Source: Dugong dugon
Lineage: Eukaryota > Chordata > Mammalia > Sirenia > Dugongidae
NCBI GenBank assembly: GCA_030035585.1
Contig: CM057460.1
Location: 130,494,714 to 130,558,713, forward strand
DNA length: 64,000 bases
Direction of reading: 5' to 3'
In this document: positions 23,620 to 34,645 of the stretch, in pieces
How positions within the stretch are numbered: position 1 is the stretch's first letter
Layout: every line of letters begins with the position of its first letter
Translations under genes and position numbers: made by a program
Notes under the pieces: model-generated
The model's database searches: none
What the model saw: the letters and a program-made list of their open reading frames with translations, nothing else
Told to the model about the DNA's origin: nothing

Positions 23620-23775
23620 TTTTGGGGTAATGAAAATGTTCTGAAATTAGATAGAAAGATGATGGTTGCCCAACATTGTAAATATACTAAAAACCACCAA
23701 ACTGTACACATTTAAAATGATTACAATGGTGAATTTTATGTTATATGAATTTTATCTCAATTAAAAAAAAAATAT
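23620..23775 (+). repeat. L1M LINE 3' end relic
   Basis: GGGTAATGAAAATGTTCTG, then GATGATGGTTGCCCAACATT, TATACTAAAAACCACCAAAC and a final ATTTTATCTCAATTAAAAA tract. This is the well-known 3'UTR end of old L1M elements. Confidence 0.75.
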
Positions 23776-24750
23776 TATGGAAGCCCAACCAAAACATGTT
23801 AGCAGCCAAAACTTTGTAAACTCTGATTCAAATGGAGTAATTTCTGTTTACTGCCTTTGATAATCCCAACATAAGTACCTTTCCACATAGCAGTGAGGGA
23901 CCACTAGTCAGTGGGTATTGTGTCAGATTGTGACACCATATTAACCTCTGGGCCTCCGTTTTCCGCCCATGGTCTCTGAGGCCTCTTCCATTTCTAACAA
24001 CAGGGCTCGTGGTAGAAGCGGTGAGAGGTGGAATGGTGGCCTTAATTCTGGAGCAGTGAATGAGTAGGTAAAAAGACAAAGCTACAAGGGTGGAGGCTGC
24101 CCAGCTATTTTAGAGAAGTGATAATATTTTTTTGTCATTTGGCAGCTAGTCATAAAATTGATTGGTTATGTTGTGTTATTTGCCAAAGTTTATTTTACTC
24201 AGATGCTTACCATTAGGGAAGTAATCCGTCTCCAAGACAGCAAGTTAATGTATTTAGGGAAATGTTTTTCTAGTCTTGCAGGAGAACAACTATAATGGTC
24301 TTTTTAGTTACTTTCTTTAACTTAAAAATGACTTTAATATACCAAGTATATGCCATGAACATTGAAGGATTATAATTATTTTAGCAAAACTATTTGTCTT
24401 ACTTTTTTTTTGGCTTTATCATTTTAATTATTCTAAGTATAATTGTAAATTAGCCAGTTTCAATAAAGGAAAAATATAAAACTTCAGATATTACATTATA
24501 TCCTAACTTAATCTTCAACTTTAGGTTTCTTAATAAACGAGAAGAATGATAGATTTTATGCCTTTTTAAATTTCCAGTTTCTTGTGAATTAATCCTAAAG
24601 AAGAAATGGACTTTTTTTTTTTTTTTTTAAATCTTAAGAAAACAATATCTATCCTAAAAGCAGAATTACTATCTATGCAGCATGTGGGTTATTCTGTAAT
24701 TTTTACCATTTCCAAGTGTTATCAAGAGATGATTTTGGGATGCCTATCTT
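23776..24750. other. Intron stretch, no clear feature
   Basis: AT-rich, with T runs at about 24400-24410 and 24611-24628. No named repeat or gene. Confidence 0.4.
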
Positions 24751-24752
24751 TA

Positions 24753-24958
24753 TCCCTGGGTGGTGCAAACACTTAATGCACTGGGCTGCTGACTGAAAGC
24801 TTAGAGGTTTAAGTCCACCTAGGGGCACCTCAAAAGAAAGGCCTGGTGATCTACTTTCAAAAAACTCAGCCATTGAAAACCCTGAGGAGCACAGTTCTAC
24901 TTTGATGCATGTGGGGTCGCGATTAGTCAGGGTCAACTTGATGGCAACTGGTTTTTCT
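24753..24958 (+). mobile_element. AfroSINE, GTCCCTGGGT-type
   Basis: TCCCTGGGTGGTGCAAAC head, AGAAAGGCCTGGTGATCTAC body and GTCAACTTGATGGCAACTGG end. It lies head to tail with the next copy. Confidence 0.8.
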
Positions 24959-24960
24959 TC

Positions 24961-25163
24961 TTGACCAGTGCAAATGCTTAATGTTCGCGGCTGCTAACTA
25001 AAAGGTTTGGAGATTCGAGTCCACCCAGAGGCTTCTTGAAAGAAAGGCCTGGTGATCTACTTCCGAAAAATCAGCCATTAAAAATCCTGTGGAGCACAGT
25101 TCTGACACACATGGGGTCGCCATGAGTTGGGGTTGACTTCTAGGCAGCTGTTTTTTGTTTTTT
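24961..25163 (+). mobile_element. AfroSINE, GTCCCTGGGT-type, 5'-clipped, tandem
   Basis: Same subfamily and orientation as the copy ending at 24958. It starts a few bases into the head (AGTGCAAATGCTTAATG) and ends TTCTAGGCAGCTG plus a T/G tail. The tight tandem may come from insertion into the tail of the first copy. Confidence 0.8.
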
Positions 25164-25364
25164 AAACCATATTTTTTGTTATGAATTGACCCATTTAGAA
25201 TAAACTTTTTCCAAAGGATTACATTGGCATACTCATTTCTCATTTAAAAATATTTGAAATGTGATCCCTAATGAACAGTAACATAATTTGTTTATAGTCT
25301 CTTATTTTACTTGTGTTTTATAAAAAACAGTATTCCCCATTCCCGTCTCCCCACCTCCCCCCGC

Positions 25365-25390
25365 AAAAAAAAAAAAAAAAAAAAAAAAAA
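25365..25390 (+). repeat. Poly(A) run, 26 bp
   Basis: A pure A run after a C-rich stretch (CCCCACCTCCCCCCGC). No SINE body is attached upstream that I can recognise. Confidence 0.95.
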
Positions 25391-25599
25391 CCTGTGACTT
25401 TTTTTTATTATCTAGCAAATATGTATTAAAGATTGAGCATTTATTATGGTAAGGGATGAATAATAAATTGTAACCAATCACAAGGACTTTAGCCTCTAAT
25501 AGGAAAAATGGAAGCAGATAACGACTGTAAAACAGTCAACAAAGGCTTCATGGAAGAGGTGGTATTTGGGAAGGACCAATGGGAGGTCACCAGCCCAAG

Positions 25600-26085
25600 A
25601 TGTTTCCCCTCTGCTTCCTTCATATTTTTGCTCAGATGTCACCTCAGAAAGGGCTTCACAGACCACCCTGAATAAAATAGCAGAGCTACTACCCCCAGCC
25701 TCTCACACCCCGCCCCCACCATATGCTTTATTTTTTTTCTAGCCCTTATCACTATTTGACATTTTTATACTTGTTTGTTTGTATCTTATGTCTCCCTGTA
25801 TAGAATCTGTGCTTCCTGAGCGCAGACACTTTGCCTGGCATGCGCGTAATACCAGTTGCAGTCAAGTTGACTCTGAGTCATGGCGACCACATGTGTGTAG
25901 AGGGTATACCTGTGCTCCACAGGGTTTTCAATGGTTGATTCCAGGTCTGTCTTTCAAGGCACCTCTGGGTGGACTCAAACCTCCAGCTTTTCCGTTAGCA
26001 GCCTAGTGTGTTAACCATTTGCACCATCCAGGGACTTCTGGCACACAATAGGTACATGCCAAATAAAACTTTGTTGAATAAATGA
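25600..26085 (+). repeat. L2 LINE 3' end relic, split by a SINE
   Basis: Left part has GCTCAGATGTCACCTCAGAA, CTATTTGACATTT and TTTGCCTGGCA. The right part resumes at 26038 with GGCACACAATAGGTAC and ends TTGTTGAATAAATGAATG. The break is filled by the antisense SINE at 25851-26037. Confidence 0.7.
25851..26037 (-). mobile_element. AfroSINE, GTCCCTGGGT-type, inside L2
   Basis: Antisense copy beginning ACCAGTTGCAGTCAAGTTG and ending ACCATCCAGGGACTT. It splits the L2 tail, so it is younger than that L2. Confidence 0.82.
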
Positions 26086-27133
26086 ATGGGAGAAGGCTTT
26101 TCTGTCATACGTCTATTTACTGTGCAGAGCTCCAAACTGGTATGGAAAATCCTGGTTCAACTCTCTCCTGTTGGCAAATTTACCATCTCTCTGCACCTCA
26201 GTTCAGTTAACACATTCTGCAGGAGTAAGGGGGAGATTTTGGTGCTCAAATATAGCTTCCTGAAGTCTGTAACTAAATAACAAGTTTTATGAAAACAAAT
26301 TATCTCTAACATCCACGGAACCCACACACATCCTTGGGTTTCTGACATACAGGAACACAGCTGGGTGCTAGGAGAGTAACCAGCCAGTGGGAGTTCTATA
26401 GGTTGGCTCTGGAATACATTCACATTTATTTCTGTGAGGTGGGTGTTGCACAAACATGGACCAAACATGGACCTCTAATTCTAAGACTTACAACATTGTG
26501 CAGGCCAGACAATGGGGTTTTTAGGTTACAGCCTCCATAAGGCATCCTGATCTAAGTAAAACACAGGGAGATGCCTGAGTATTAGTAGGGGAGAAAAGGT
26601 TAGACAGAAGGGTAGAAACTACTTCACAGAGAACTTAAATGTTGCACTGGAAATACTTAGTGGTGAGCAATGCTGCTTCTGTAAACCTCTGGGTTTTTTT
26701 TCAGGATTTTATCCTAGAATTTCAGAGTTTCAGTGTGTCTTGATACTTGGAATGAGATAGTTCACATGAAGGCCCAGGAAATCCCATCCCACCATTTCCT
26801 TTAACTAGCTCTAGACCCTAGGATGTTGACATACTATAAAATGCTTGAGTAGCTTAATGTTTTAATACAGTTATTGGGGAAGGGTTGTGACAAGAATGTT
26901 GGGAGGTTGTGCCAAGATGCATGTTTGAGAGATGCCCAAGCAGAGGCCAAGAGGTTACTGATCCTAAAATAGTCAAACAGATGGGCTTGCGGTATCTGCA
27001 TGGAAGATTCCAGAACATTTGCTGTAGGGATTGAATTAGCTGAATATAAGTATGGTCACTTCTTCATAAAAAAGTGGGTGGTTTTCCTGTATGTTCTGGC
27101 AGAGGGCAGGGGAGGAAAGCAGCGGACGAGAAG
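26086..27133. other. Intron stretch, no clear feature
   Basis: No named repeat beyond a weak MIR-like patch near 26160-26210. A 103-residue antisense frame here has no domain signature. Confidence 0.35.
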
Positions 27134-27340
27134 ACAAAACAAAACCCACTGCCAGCCAGTCGATTCTGACTCATAGTGACCCTATAGGACAGGGTAGAAC
27201 TGCCCCATAGAGTTTCCAAGGCTGTAATCTTTACAGAAGCAGACTACCACATCTTTCTCCCGTGGAGTGACTGGTGGGGTTCAAACGGCCGACCTTTAGG
27301 TTAGCAACTGAGCACTTAACCACTGTGCCACTAGGGCTCC
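27134..27340 (-). mobile_element. AfroSINE, long form
   Basis: Antisense, with the middle segment (GTAATCTTTACAGAAGC) present and the reversed head ACCACTGTGCCACTAGGGC at the right end. Confidence 0.85.
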
Positions 27341-27717
27341 TGCAGACAAGAAAAGAAAATTCTATAAAAGAATCTTTGTAAGATTCTTCTCCTTTAGAAC
27401 AAAAAGTATTTTACGTATCACATATAGGGTTATGTTTTTATCCATAGAGAACAAGTAAATTCATTTGTTAAGCTCTAGATACAAGAATTGAAGATACATC
27501 TTCATGAATTGCTGTGAAAGATATTCATGGGTTCCGCTGGAGGCAGATGAGAGCACTGGAGTTTAGTTTACTTTATGCCAACAGGAAGGCATGTGTTAAA
27601 CACTTTGAAGAATACAGAGATGAATAGACATGGTACCTTTGGCATCAAGGATTATAATCAATTAAAATAAGATGGGGATTTAACTATCCCACTAGGCAGA
27701 AAAGCACTCTAGAAAAT

Positions 27718-28043
27718 TGTTGTTAGCTCCCATCAAATCAGTCCAGACTCATGGTGACCTCATGCACAATGGAACAAAACACTGCCTGGTCCTGTGCCAT
27801 CCCTATGATTGGTTGCAGATCAGGCCCTTGTGATCCACTGGATGATTTTCAGAAGTAGATCACCAGGCCTTTCTTCCTAGTCCGTCTTAGCCTGGAAGCT
27901 CCGCTGAAACCTGTTTAACATCATACAGCACCACTCCACCACTGACAGATGAGTGGTGGGTGTACATGAAGTACAATGGCCAGGAACCGAACCCATGTCT
28001 ACCTCACAGAAGGTGAGAATTCTACCACTAACCCACCAATGCC
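27718..28043 (-). mobile_element. tRNA-Gly-headed SINE carrying both ends of RTE
   Basis: Read on the minus strand: a tRNA-Gly-like head (GGCATTGGTGGGTTAGTGG, GGTTCGGTTCC), then a block matching the 5' end of the RTE at 44.27 kb (CCACCACTCATCTG, GGTTTCAGCGGAGCTTCC), then the RTE 3' end (GGACCAGGCAGTGTTTTG) and a CTAACAACA tail. It is longer than the copy at 23.1 kb. This is a chimera of a tRNA promoter with both ends of the LINE. Confidence 0.75.
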
Positions 28044-28375
28044 CTATTACATTAGAAGGAGAGATTTATTCTGACCAGCAGATTTGGAAAAGCTTCTTGG
28101 AAAAGCTGCTGTTTAAACTGAGCCTTAAAGGATGAGCAGGAATGCCAAGAAGGAGACGCTGAGGGTAGATACATTGCTGTTCTTTAGTTTCTGTTCCCTG
28201 AAGTGTAACACCTGTGCTCCTTCCTTTTGGTTCAAGTTGTTTTGTCTCGGGGAGCAGACATGCTCTGAGAAGTGGGAATCTGCAGCTGGTTCAGCAACAT
28301 CACGTCATTTGATAGAAATTTCGTAAGCAATGAACACTTAATTTCAGTTTTCTCAGATCAGCTGTGTGCTATAGG

Positions 28376-28500
28376 AGGCGGCACATGTACCTTAGCTTTG
28401 CCATTAATTATGTGCCCTTGGACAGGTCACTTGACTTCTGAGCCTCAGTTCTCTCATCTGGCTCCCTCAGGGTTAAGTAATAAAAAGACCAAACAGTGAA
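28376..28500 (+). repeat. MIR SINE relic
   Basis: CTTTGCCATTAATTATGTGC, CCTTGGACAGGTCACTTGAC and GCCTCAGTTCTCTCATCTGG in MIR order. Confidence 0.6.
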
Positions 28501-29300
28501 TGCATTTGAAAGGGAAGACGCTTTGCATACTGTAGAGTACTACACAAGCGTCAGCTATCCTTCTGTTGTATGCTTGGCTTTGTTATGTGGCCAGTAGCAA
28601 CTTGATGAGACCAGAAAAGGTGTGTGGACCATTAATGGTGTGTTGGAGTTTGAAATCTGTTCCTGGTTTTCTGAGCAACACGTGAATATAAATATTCATT
28701 GGGGCCAGGGCCTCTGGCAGGATGGGAGACTTGGGGATGGAAAATTGTAGGAAATCTTGGAGCTTGTTTAGAAGATTTTCCTCTACCTTCTGGTGGAAGA
28801 TTAAATTATATCAACAGTGGAAGGGCTTGATGTCCTTAAGAAAATATGAAAATAAGCCCAGCTTAACTGAAAGGTCTTTAAGAAAAGCTTAAGGCATCCT
28901 AATCCAACATAATAAGGAAGGATTCATTTAGTTTAAAAAGAAAAGGAATGATTTACCGAAGTCAGTTTTGTCATAAACATTTGAAGGGTATTTTTATTTA
29001 ATTTCAAACCTGTACGTAGCCTAGTGATAAAGTTGGAGCCTGTTCAAATTTTTGGTAAAGTCTCATCTTAAAGAAGCTAATTTTTCTATTCTTTTGGATA
29101 CATTATCAAAAATTCCTTGAGGTTTTAATATAAATAAGACCTCATTGGAAAACATTTGCTCCAGATTCCATGCACCAGCTCCTATCTGTATTTTGGTGAA
29201 CAGATTCTGAGAGGGAATTACATCTGTGCATAGTCTACTCACGGCATGCTTTGTGGCCGAAGTATATCTACTTGATCACTTGAGTAGAGTTCTAGGGGGA
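28501..29300. other. Intron stretch, no clear feature
   Basis: No named repeat or gene seen in these 800 bp. Confidence 0.4.
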
Positions 29301-29302
29301 CA

Positions 29303-29495
29303 CCTCAGAGCAATGATCCTCCAACTTTACTGTGCTTCAGAATCACATAGGAAGCTTGTTAAAAACGCAGATCCTTAGGCTCCAGTTCTGGAGATTCAGA
29401 TTCAGTAGATCTGGGGCAGAGTCAGGCAATCTGTATTCCTAAGAAGCCCAGGGCACTTCTGCTACCAATGGACCATAACTCTGAGAATGCTGCCC
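29303..29495 (+). repeat. MER5A-type (hAT-Charlie) DNA transposon relic
   Basis: GATCCTCCAACTTTACTGTG, TTCAGAATCACATAGGAAGC, GATTCAGTAGATCTGGGGC and the closing CTGAGAATGCTGCCCCA follow the MER5A order. Non-autonomous and very old. Confidence 0.7.
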
Positions 29496-29626
29496 CAGGT
29501 ACCTGCTGTATCTGTCCTCTCCCTGCCAAAACACTTTTGAAAACCTACTCCCTTTGTAGTATTTCCTGGGCCTTGCAGAGCTTTTTTCTTCAAGGAGCTT
29601 TTCTTGGGTCAGTTTCCTTTTGTGAA

Positions 29627-29788
29627 AACCAAAAAACCAAACCTGTTGCCTTTGAGTCAATTCTGACTCATAGAGACCTTGTAGGACAGAGCAGAACTGT
29701 CCCATAGGGTTTCCAAGGAGTGGCTGGTGGATTCGAACAGCCAGCCTTTTGGTTAGCAGCCAAACGCTTAACCACTGTGCCACCAGGG
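29627..29788 (-). mobile_element. AfroSINE, short form
   Basis: Antisense copy with the deletion signature TTTCCAAGGAGTGGCTGG. Flanks TTTTGTGAAA and TTTCGTGAAA are a target duplication with one change. Confidence 0.88.
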
Positions 29789-29903
29789 CTCTTTCGTGAA
29801 ACCCTCCTCAAACCTAGCTACTCTGCATCACCCTATCCAACAAAATTGATGATCCCTCTGCTACCATTGCATTGTTTTTACATGCTCCTGTTATAATAGA
29901 ACT

Positions 29904-30120
29904 TAGGTCCCTGGGTGGCACAAACAGTTTGCACTCAGCTGCTAACCAAAAGATTGGCAATTCAGAACCCACCTAGTGGTGCCACAGAAGAAAGCCTGGC
30001 AAACTGCTTTCATAAAAGATTACAGCCGCGAAAACCCTATGGGGCTCAGTTTTGCTCTGTAACACATGGGGTCGCCATGAGTCAGAATCAGCTTGACGGC
30101 GATGGGTTTTTTTTTTTTTT
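29904..30120 (+). mobile_element. AfroSINE, GTCCCTGGGT-type
   Basis: GTCCCTGGGTGGCACAAAC head, long middle (TCATAAAAGATTACAGCC) and a T tail. Flanked by ATAATAGAACT (29893-29903) and ATTATAGAACT (30121-30131), a target duplication with one change. Confidence 0.85.
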
Positions 30121-30394
30121 ATTATAGAACTGGTGGTGTATTCTGCCTCTCATGTTAGGCTGACTGCCTTGAGAGAAGGGATAGTGTTATTTATCTTTGA
30201 AACCACAGTGTCTGATACATTATAAACACTCAACAAAAGTTTTGTTGAATGATTCATGTCTTTTAGGTTAATGTTCTCTCTTCTCCCCCTCAAGCCTATT
30301 TTCACAAGACCTAATCATAAGACCTATGTCATCCCAAACCAATAGAAATTCAACACTACCTACCTTAATTATAAGGATAGCAATAATGATGACA

Positions 30395-30620
30395 ATAGTA
30401 ATAATAGCTTACAGAAATTGACCCAGTTATTTTGCATTTGACACTGTTCTAAGGACTTTACATGGATTATTTTTATTCAATCCTCATAAAAACTTCGTGA
30501 GGTGTCCCCATTTACAGATGAGGAAACCGAGGCATAGAGAGTTTAGGTAATTTGCCCAGGGGCAAGGACACTTGGTGACTGAGCCAGGCTTCTGACCCAG
30601 ACAGTCTGACTCTTGATCAC
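30395..30620 (-). repeat. MIR SINE relic
   Basis: Reversed MIR: GACACTGTTCTAAGGACTT, CATTTACAGATGAGGAAACC, GAGGCATAGAGAG and GCCCAGGGGCAAGGACAC in order. Confidence 0.65.
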
Positions 30621-31595
30621 CTGCAGGTAAAGACCGCTTTCCCTGGCTTTGCCCGCCTACCTGTCTTGCCCGTTTGCATGAGATAATTGTGAAGCCAGAG
30701 GGAGAATTGTATCAGAGGGAAAACAAGAACTCAAAGCAAGTTGTTAGCCAGTAATTTTCACTGACCTTATTCTATGCCAGTATTTTACAAATTCATTGAT
30801 GGGTCCCCTGTGAAATAGTTTTTGGAAACTTGGGTAAGCAAAAGTAAAATGTTTCTTTGCTACACTGCTCCTCATGGCCTTTAATATTATTAATGCATTT
30901 TGTATATCTCCAAAGGGAACTTTAGCATACACTGTTTCCCACGGACTCTTAGCATTTACTGGTTCCCAAGCTCACTTGGCTTACAGAAGTTTTTTTTTTT
31001 TTTCCCTCTCTGTATATGACTCTTAACTTTTGAAGATCCAGCGTTTTGTTTAATGTAGTATGGAAGAAAAGCTGGCTAATGCTCTTCTGGGATTCCCAAG
31101 AAATTTCTTGGCATCTAAGTATTAGGTAATCCTTTGTGTTGACCCTTTCTCTTTTTAAAGTAGAGTGACCATAAGCCCCGGGGACAGTCATGGGTATCCT
31201 GTCATGGCGTAATTACTAATAGCACCCTTTTCACTCTCAAAGACATCTCATTTGGATGATAAACTCTGTGATCACCCTTGTCCTGATGCTCACTTACCCC
31301 CATTAAATAAGACCTGTCTCTCACCACTCACTACCTCTAACTCTCAGTGAAGAACTCTTACTGTGATTGTATGCATGGAAACAAACACAGGTAAATAGTG
31401 CAGGTGCCTCCAGCATTTCACCATTTTATGTCAGAGTCACACATGGAGTCATGGACACTTAGACAGTGTATACCCTCTCATCGTGCAAAAGTTGCGTTTC
31501 TTAATTGCAAATCTTTAAGATTTCTTCACACTGCTCAGTATGTATTCATATCTTTGCTGATCTATGCAAGAAAAAAAAAAGCTCTGAAAGGATAC
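30621..31595. other. Intron stretch, no clear feature
   Basis: No named repeat or gene; a T run at about 30989-31002. Confidence 0.4.
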
Positions 31596-31599
31596 CAAA

Positions 31600-31760
31600 A
31601 ATCTAAGAAAAGTTGTTGCTTCTGGGGGCAAGAATTAGGGTCAGAACTGTGTGTCAGGTGGCAAAGCTGGGAAGGGACTGTTCACTTTATATATTTATAT
31701 TCTGCCTTTTGAATCATGTAAGTGTTTTGTTTTGTTTTTTTAATTCAATTTAAAAATTTT
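31600..31760 (+). repeat. Possible old L1 3' end relic
   Basis: GGAAGGGACTGTTCACTTTAT followed by ATTCTGCCTTTTGAATCATG resembles the 3' ends of old L1M elements. Weak. Confidence 0.35.
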
Positions 31761-31954
31761 TAAAACTGCTTAGGATCTTTCCTGGAAATGCAGGCTATTC
31801 TAAGCCCAGCTGGGTTGACGTTTCTTATGGAATCCCTTTTCTCTCCCCTAGGAGACCTGGTCTCTCTCTTTTCTTTTATCTCACTTCACTTAGTCAAAAA
31901 TTATTAGGTCTTTGCAAACCTTCAAGAGGAAGCCCCTTTTCTAAAGTTTGTGTT

Positions 31955-32200
31955 GTATAATTGTTAAGAAAATATCTTGGAGTTGGACATATCTGGGTTC
32001 AAGTTCAGCTCTTCCACTTCCTAATTGTAAAGTAACTTAATTTCTCTGGGCCTCAGTTACCTCATCTGTAAAACAGGGATGGTAATAATAACCTCTCTGT
32101 TGGGTTTGTTGTGAAGTTTCAGTAAGATAATGAGAGTTGTGGGCAGTTCCGAGGGTGATGTAGTAAGAATTAAAAGAAAGGAAGCTGCTATTATTATTGT
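31955..32200 (+). repeat. MIR SINE relic, nearly full length
   Basis: GGAGTTGGACATATCTGGG, CTCTTCCACTTCCTAATTG and GCCTCAGTTACCTCATCTG follow in MIR order, with the AT-rich 3' part behind. One of the better-kept MIRs in the window. Confidence 0.65.
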
Positions 32201-32834
32201 CATCATCATCATTACCTGGGGCAGCCAGTGGGTTCTTAGGCTGCAAACCTCTCAGTCTGACTTTCGGTAGCCAAAGTCATTTCTATTCCTGTAACCTCTG
32301 TCCTCACATTTACAGAACTGACAGTCTTTGGGACCCAACCATACCACTTCATGTAAATATCACCAAACTTTCTTCTAATCCTGGTCTTAGTGGACCTAGA
32401 GGCAGCAGGGATATCTTGTCAGAGTTTATTTGGTGCAGAAAGCAATCAAGGCATCGCATGATTCCTGACGCAAACTAACCAAAACAGACCAGGATGGGGT
32501 CTGATACGAAGTTAGAGGAGTTGAAGCTCAGGAAATTACATTTTCAAAACCATCGCAAAACTAAGCCATAGGAATAAAGGATACAGACTTGAACCCAAGA
32601 TCATGATAAAGAGATTCCAAATTTACAGCAAGAAAAACAGCCTGAGATCACACAGAGAAAGACTGCACAGTGCTTTCTTCAGGACATAATTTTTCTTGTC
32701 CACAAATTGGAAAAATGGAGGATGTAACGGGAAATGAATAGAAAGAACACAGTATGTGCAAATAGTGGGTTTGACTTCCTGTACCTCTGTTTCAAGTGAT
32801 ATTAAATAAAGTAATAAAATTCAGTGTTCATTTG

Positions 32835-32970
32835 TGGTCTCTCATGAGCCAGGCACACTGCTAGGTGTTTTCAGATTGATGACTCATTAAAAAATAAATA
32901 AATAAACCACACCAACTTGAAATGACCCCCTACTTAGCAGAGGAGAAAACTGAGGTTCAAGAAGTTACAT
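32835..32970 (-). repeat. Probable MIR fragment
   Basis: GAGCCAGGCACACTGCTAGG then GAGGAGAAAACTGAGGTTC, interrupted by an AAATAAATAAATA tract at about 32887-32906. Confidence 0.4.
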
Positions 32971-33075
32971 TTCACCCAACTTTACAGTTCAGGACTGTGA
33001 ACTTCTCATGCCTTTTGTTTCCATTCCTGCTGTTCTTACTTGGCTTCCTGCCCTGCCTTTGGGTGTCTAGTTCTC

Positions 33076-33092
33076 GGGGGGGGGGGGGGGGG
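33076..33092 (+). repeat. Poly(G) run, 17 bp
   Basis: Seventeen G in a row. Such a run can fold into a G-quadruplex and is prone to length error both in cells and in sequencing. Confidence 0.9.
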
Positions 33093-33619
33093 TGGTTTGG
33101 AAACTCCTAGTGAGAATGCTGTGACTTTGGAGTGATCTTGTTTGCCTTGTGGCTTTAATTGTGGGTTTTCACTTTGGCTTTGTTTCTGGCCCATTTCCTT
33201 TGCATTTTGCTCCTGTTGCACAGCTTTACATGTTTCTGCTCTTGTTTTTTTTAGGGTAGGCTTCCATTCTTTTCTCTATGGGCCATTTTTCTTTATAGAA
33301 AATACCCTTGCACTGCCTTGATAGAGTCTTTGTAGAATTTCGATGTCTTAAAAAAAAGAAATTCCCTTATAAAGAAAGTTTTAATGTATGTTAAATTTTT
33401 TTTAATGTCATCATGGAAAAGAAAGTATACCTCCTTATTAACTGAATTATTTGAGGTCCCTATTTTCACACAACTATCTGACACTGTATTTCTCAGTTCC
33501 TTAATACTTTCATAAGGAGTTGCTTTATTTTGAACAAACGTGATTTAATAATGAAGAGCATCAGAATGTATTCGAAGTTTAATTTGTTGTGCCTTTTAAA
33601 CAAACCTGTGGAGAAAGCT

Positions 33620-33760
33620 GTTCTTTGCCAGGCATTGTATGACAAACTTATATATGGTCCATGTTCATTTATCTTAAGAACAACTCCAAGAGGTAGGGAT
33701 CATTATTCCCATTTTATAGATGAGGAAACTGAGTCTCAGTAATTTCTCTGAGCAGTATGG
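33620..33760 (-). repeat. MIR SINE relic
   Basis: TTTGCCAGGCATTGTATG, CCCATTTTATAGATGAGG and AAACTGAGTCTCAGTAA in reversed MIR order. Confidence 0.6.
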
Positions 33761-34033
33761 CAGTTCATGGAACTATTAGCTACAGAGTATTTGGGCCTTT
33801 ATAAGTACTGTTACTTTCCCAAGACCCCAGGGGAATAAGTTGCCATGGGAAAAGAGCACTCTAGTGCACTGAAGGTTTATACTGCAGTCATTTTACTTTA
33901 AATGTTTTTGACAAAAAAAAATTTCTAATGTGTGTTAAAGGGTATATTTTTTAAGAAAGTAAGTTCATGACTGACAAATGCAAAATGAACACGTGTCAAA
34001 GATTTTACTTAACTCATTGGTTAATGAGTTGTT

Positions 34034-34186
34034 AACCTGTTGTTGAGTCGATTCCGACTCATAGCAACCTGATAGGGCAGAGTAGAACTGCCCCATAGAG
34101 TTTCCAAGGAGCGGCTGGTACATTGGACCTGCCAACCTTTTGGTGAGCAGCTGAACTCTTAACCACTGCGCCACCAGGACCCCAAG
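34034..34186 (-). mobile_element. AfroSINE, short form, inserted in an RTE tail
   Basis: Antisense short form (TTTCCAAGGAGCGGCTGG). An 8-bp target duplication GAGTTGTT lies at 34026-34033 and 34187-34194. The right copy runs straight into the TTGTTGTTAGGTG of the RTE tail, so the SINE landed in the tail of the LINE. Confidence 0.85.
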
Positions 34187-34189
34187 GAG

Positions 34190-34645
34190 TTGTTGTTAGG
34201 TGCTGTCAAGCCAGTTCCAACTCACAGCAACCCTATGTACGACAGAACGAAATGGTGCCTGGTTCTGCGCCATCCTCACAATAGTTGCTATGTTTGAGCC
34301 CATTGTTGCAACCGCTATGTCAGCCCATCTCATTGAGAGTCTTCCTGTTTTTCACTGACCCTATACTTTACCAAGCATGGTGTCCTTCTCCAGGGACCGG
34401 TCCCTCCTGATAACATCTCCAAAGTACATGAGACAAAGTCTCGCCATCCTCACTTCTAAGGAGCAAATGAATCTGGCTGTACTTCTTCCAAGACAGATTT
34501 GTTCATTCTTCCAGAAGTCCGTGGTATACTCAATATTCTTCACCAACACCATACTTCAAATGCATCGGTTCTTCTCCAGTCTTCCTTATTCAATGGCTAG
34601 CTTTCATATGCATATGAGGCAATGAAAAATACCATTACTTGGATA
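34190..34645 (-). mobile_element. RTE LINE, 3' end fragment
   Basis: About 455 bp of the reversed 3' end. It aligns by eye with 41.11-41.56 kb and 58.42-58.85 kb: GCCATCCTCACAATAG, AGCCCATTGTTGCAACC, GTCCTTCTCCAGGGACC and TATGCATATGAGGC. 5'-truncated. Confidence 0.85.
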
